DNA of 12,996 nucleotides, from the NCBI GenBank assembly GCA_963593765.1, contig CAVBBU010000055.1:1-12996 (forward strand), written 5' to 3'. The position numbers and the translations under genes were made by a program. Below, piece after piece: positions 11,214 to 12,996 of this stretch. This DNA is from CAVBBU01 sp963593765. GTDB taxonomy: Bacteria; Bacillota; Clostridia; Lachnospirales; Lachnospiraceae. Under the pieces are notes generated by a model. That model was given only the letters and a program-made list of their open reading frames with translations. It had not been told where the DNA came from and searched no databases. Numbering within the stretch: position 1 is the first letter of the stretch; the number at the start of each line of letters is the position of its first letter.

Positions 11214-12996
11214 GCAAAAAACCGAACGTTATATACGTGGATCGCGTATGCTGACGACGAACAGGGAACTAATATTTCCAAAGTGGCGTTCGGTAAGAAA
11301 TATATAGGAATAGCGCCTAATCGGATTACTAAAAATATTGACATATCTGATCCGACAGTATACGAGTGGTCCAAAATAGCCGGAGATGCTGGTAGAAGTA
11401 TAGTCTCTATTACTGAATATTATCAGATAAGTAATTCATCATCCGTGATTCCTACTTCATGGTCTACGTCAGTAGTATCACCGACGGCCTCTGAACGATA
11501 TTTATGGAACTACGAGCTATACACCTATTCTGACGGTTCTAAAGCTGAATCCAAAGAGCGAGTTATTGGAGTGTATGGCGATACGGGTGCAAGTATAGGC
11601 GATATTGTTAACTATTATTTAGCAACAGACAAAGATAAAGACGTTACTACTGCCACGGAGGGATGGACTACAACAATCCAAGCCATGGATCAGCTAAGAC
11701 GATTTTTATGGAATTATGAAGTTGTCAAGAGCGACAGTGGTGCTATACTCAGTACAACATCGCCTCATATGGTGGGTGCATATGGTGCTAAGGGTGAAGA
11801 GGGTTTTAGTCCGATCGTTGAGACAGACAAATCTGGAAAAACTTCTTATATCACTATTACAGATTCAACCGGTACAAAAAATGTACAAATAGAAGATGGC
11901 ATAGACGGAGAAAGCCCAACCTTGGTTAGTACTGTTATCACCTATACACAATCGACGAGTGGCACGGTTGCGCCGACATCAGGTTGGCAATCGACTCCAC
12001 CGGCTGCTGTAGCAGGCAGGTTCATGTGGACTAGAGTCGTGCAGACGTTCTCAGACGGTAAAACTAGCACTAGTTACAGCGTTGCGTATAACGGCACCAA
12101 TGGCATTAAGGGAGCTGACGGTAGCATGATTTATGCCACGTGCGCTACTGCAGCAAATGTAGCTGCTAAGGTCGCTACGACGGTCGGCGATGTTACTTTT
12201 GTGCTAAAAACCAACGTAACGGTAACTGTTAAATTCACATATGCTAATACAGCTGCAAACCCAACGTTGAACATTAATGGTACTGGTGCAAAACAAATAT
12301 TGTTATTCAGTCAGAACTCAGTATATTGGAATGCTGGTGCTTGTATTACATTCACATATGATGGAACATACTATAGAGTATCCAGCGAACCGGTATACGC
12401 ATCGACAGCTATTATCGGAAATGCTAGCGGGAATAATATTAAATTAACAGGTACCGAAATGAGTATCAGAAACAGCACAACTGATTTGGCGAAATTTACT
12501 GGTACATCGGTACAACTTGGACTTGGTGCGTCATCTGGTGGTACCGCTGGCTCATTGAGTATTTTTAACGATGCGTTTAAAATATCGACAACCCCTGGTA
12601 CTGCCGGAGGAGTTAATAATATCACCAGTAATAAAGACTTGAAAATGTCGATCACATCAAGAACAGCATACATAAACATAGATAATAACAATGCTACCTC
12701 CTTGTACGATAATAATATAAATATTAATGCCAATGCGGTAAATATTGGTGCTAATAATAAAATCCTTATATGGGCTACAAACGAAACCTCAATTAGTTCC
12801 GGTACTAAGATTAACCTCCGCGAAAACGGAGTTGATATAAGAACTTGGAAATATCTAGGGATGGCAACCGGGGACGTTAACCCCAGAACAATATCAGTAG
12901 ATATTACTAAATACTATGAATATATGGTAACGACCGGCTATAATTCACGAAGTGGTGATGAGTACTATTATAGAGTGCTAGCTTCTACGATAATAC
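10074..12996 (+). CDS. tal: Tail hub / tail-associated (Tal, prophage-tail endopeptidase family) protein fused to fibre repeats; 3' end outside window
   Basis: The frame is open for 974 codons and runs off the right edge. Residues 1-380 resemble the gp27-like hub domain of Tal proteins (prophage tail endopeptidase family): N-terminal LYFADRSMNILGMAS, YILYRDGTEQSFFTI, YIKVYAEDNGMDLLNE, a middle part with TVSERIQSVADEFEAEL and ISCEVDLLKFPTGAKIGDTM, closing with ISAQVQALANQFAQLA. This part would close the tube below Dit and open on ejection. Residues about 383-682 are repeat modules separated by short collagen-like G-x-x linkers. Residues about 685-770 match a module I recall from phage tail-fibre proteins (TAANPTLNINGTGAK, YDGTYYRVS). 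The remaining 200 residues are Asn/Thr/Ser-rich, beta-repeat-like and continue beyond the window. Despite the family name I see no clear catalytic or peptidoglycan-hydrolase motif. The hub plus tip modules in one polypeptide suggest host recognition as well as the structural role. Confidence 0.9.
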   Translation, partial: MNLYFADRSMNILGMASTGIKDGLRIYDDAKTEEIENGSTTLEFTVYYTPSNRAKISEYLSAGNYILYRDGTEQSFFTIINYEEDVLNRYIKVYAEDNGMDLLNETIYEYEADKAYSAAYYIEKFCYDSGFTININEVSDKTLQLKWGSTQTVSERIQSVADEFEAELSYSFDIKNMGIAHKYINLHKKRGNDNGIQLRFGDEIDNITITKSVADLATGLSVTGGTPDGAESAISLDGYSYDDGDFYVTGNKLLSRNALSKWSRYLHESGDDVGHIIQRWSYDTTDQDTLFNKALEHLKEISDVAISCEVDLLKFPTGAKIGDTMYIIDDAGEFYMSARLLKLVTSRANQKYTATFGDYVQQDSGISAQVQALANQFAQLAKNRTLYTWIAYADDEQGTNISKVAFGKKYIGIAPNRITKNIDISDPTVYEWSKIAGDAGRSIVSITEYYQISNSSSVIPTSWSTSVVSPTASERYLWNYELYTYSDGSKAESKERVIGVYGDTGASIGDIVNYYLATDKDKDVTTATEGWTTTIQAMDQLRRFLWNYEVVKSDSGAILSTTSPHMVGAYGAKGEEGFSPIVETDKSGKTSYITITDSTGTKNVQIEDGIDGESPTLVSTVITYTQSTSGTVAPTSGWQSTPPAAVAGRFMWTRVVQTFSDGKTSTSYSVAYNGTNGIKGADGSMIYATCATAANVAAKVATTVGDVTFVLKTNVTVTVKFTYANTAANPTLNINGTGAKQILLFSQNSVYWNAGACITFTYDGTYYRVSSEPVYASTAIIGNASGNNIKLTGTEMSIRNSTTDLAKFTGTSVQLGLGASSGGTAGSLSIFNDAFKISTTPGTAGGVNNITSNKDLKMSITSRTAYINIDNNNATSLYDNNININANAVNIGANNKILIWATNETSISSGTKINLRENGVDIRTWKYLGMATGDVNPRTISVDITKYYEYMVTTGYNSRSGDEYYYRVLASTII
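11220..12119 (+). repeat. Fibre-type repeat modules in Tal (residues ~383-682)
   Basis: Module A (383-441: TLYTWIAYADDEQGTN, FGKKYIGIAPN, YEWSKIAGDAG) is followed by three related modules, B1 (442-507), B2 (508-577) and B3 (614-682). B modules share Y-Y/T-x-x-(S/T) near the start, then W-(S/T)-(T/S), then (R/G)-(Y/F)-(L/M)-W-(N/T)-(Y/R)-(E/V), then S-D-(G/S), and end in Y-G/N-x-x-G. Examples are RYLWNYELYTYSDG (B1), RFLWNYEVVKSDSG (B2) and RFMWTRVVQTFSDG (B3). Short G-x-x linkers (GDTGAS, GAKGEEG, GIDGES, GIKGADG) follow or precede each. Residues 578-613 form a separate small spacer. Such repeats are common in Bacillota phage tail-tip proteins and probably act as a stalk or contact host glycans. 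Confidence 0.72.
12126..12383 (+). other. Probable tail-fibre tip module in Tal (residues ~685-770)
   Basis: Key residues are ATCATAANVAAKV, VKFTYANTAANPTLNINGTG, and W-N-A-G-A-C-I-T-F-T-Y-D-G-T-Y. This combination (alanine-rich start, N-P-T-L-N-I/V-N-G-T-G-A core, w-x-A-G ... Y-D-G-T end) recurs, from memory, in phage fibre and receptor-binding proteins of gut bacteria. A binding role is inference. Confidence 0.55.
12384..12996 (+). other. Asn/Ser/Thr-rich beta-repeat C-terminal region of Tal, incomplete
   Basis: Residues about 771-974 have many short hydrophobic-polar strands (IRNSTTDLAKFTG, AYINIDNNNATSLYDNN, ININANAVNIGANNKIL, KINLRENGVDI), the look of a trimeric beta-helical or stacked-strand fibre shaft. 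A new segment begins near 935 (RTISVDITKYYEYMV) and may start a terminal head domain cut by the window edge. No recognised domain. Confidence 0.5.

Noticed and set aside
12371..12733. 120-codon antisense frame opposite Tal
   Set aside because: Shadow of the Asn/Thr/Gly-rich Tal coding sequence.

Overview
The window is a dense piece of a tailed-phage (siphovirus-type) tail operon, all on the + strand with essentially no intergenic DNA. The AT-rich composition (roughly 40% GC by eye), strong AGGAGG-type ribosome binding sites and protein families typical of Clostridia/Bacillota prophages suggest a phage or intact prophage of a low-GC Gram-positive, probably gut, bacterium. No integration, lysis, regulatory or host genes are visible, so temperate and virulent lifestyles cannot be told apart here.

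Layout: (1) nt 1-257 is the 3' end of an HK97-gp10-like (head-tail connector/tail completion) gene. (2) nt 254-8467 is one uninterrupted 2737-residue tape measure protein (TMP). (3) nt 8464-10077 is a 537-residue distal tail protein (Dit) whose C-terminal domain carries an insertion of roughly 250 residues, i.e. an 'evolved Dit'. (4) nt 10074-12996 is a tail hub/Tal-type protein (974 codons visible) continuing into fibre-like repeats and a probable adhesive C-terminal region; it is still open at the window edge. All three gene junctions are 4-base ATGA overlaps, so the genes are probably translationally coupled in a single transcript. No promoter or terminator was seen.

How the parts fit: the TMP fills the tail tube and sets its length, the Dit forms the ring at the tube's distal end, and the Tal/hub closes the tip and carries receptor-contacting modules. 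DNA and probably the TMP leave through this tip during infection.

The most interesting content is inside the TMP. It is built from several different repeat systems: a hydrophobic block of about 710 residues made of roughly eleven 55-68-residue helical-hairpin units, then tandem 22-, 29-, 18- and 44-residue arrays. Most of these lengths fit alpha-helical periodicities (11, 18, 29). A duplicated 'G-L-x-x-G ... HSPSK ... G-L-x-x-G' cassette with exactly the same 50-residue internal spacing brackets the hydrophobic block and the 22/29/18 arrays. I found no sign of an unrelated novel system (defence locus, CRISPR, retroelement, non-coding RNA).
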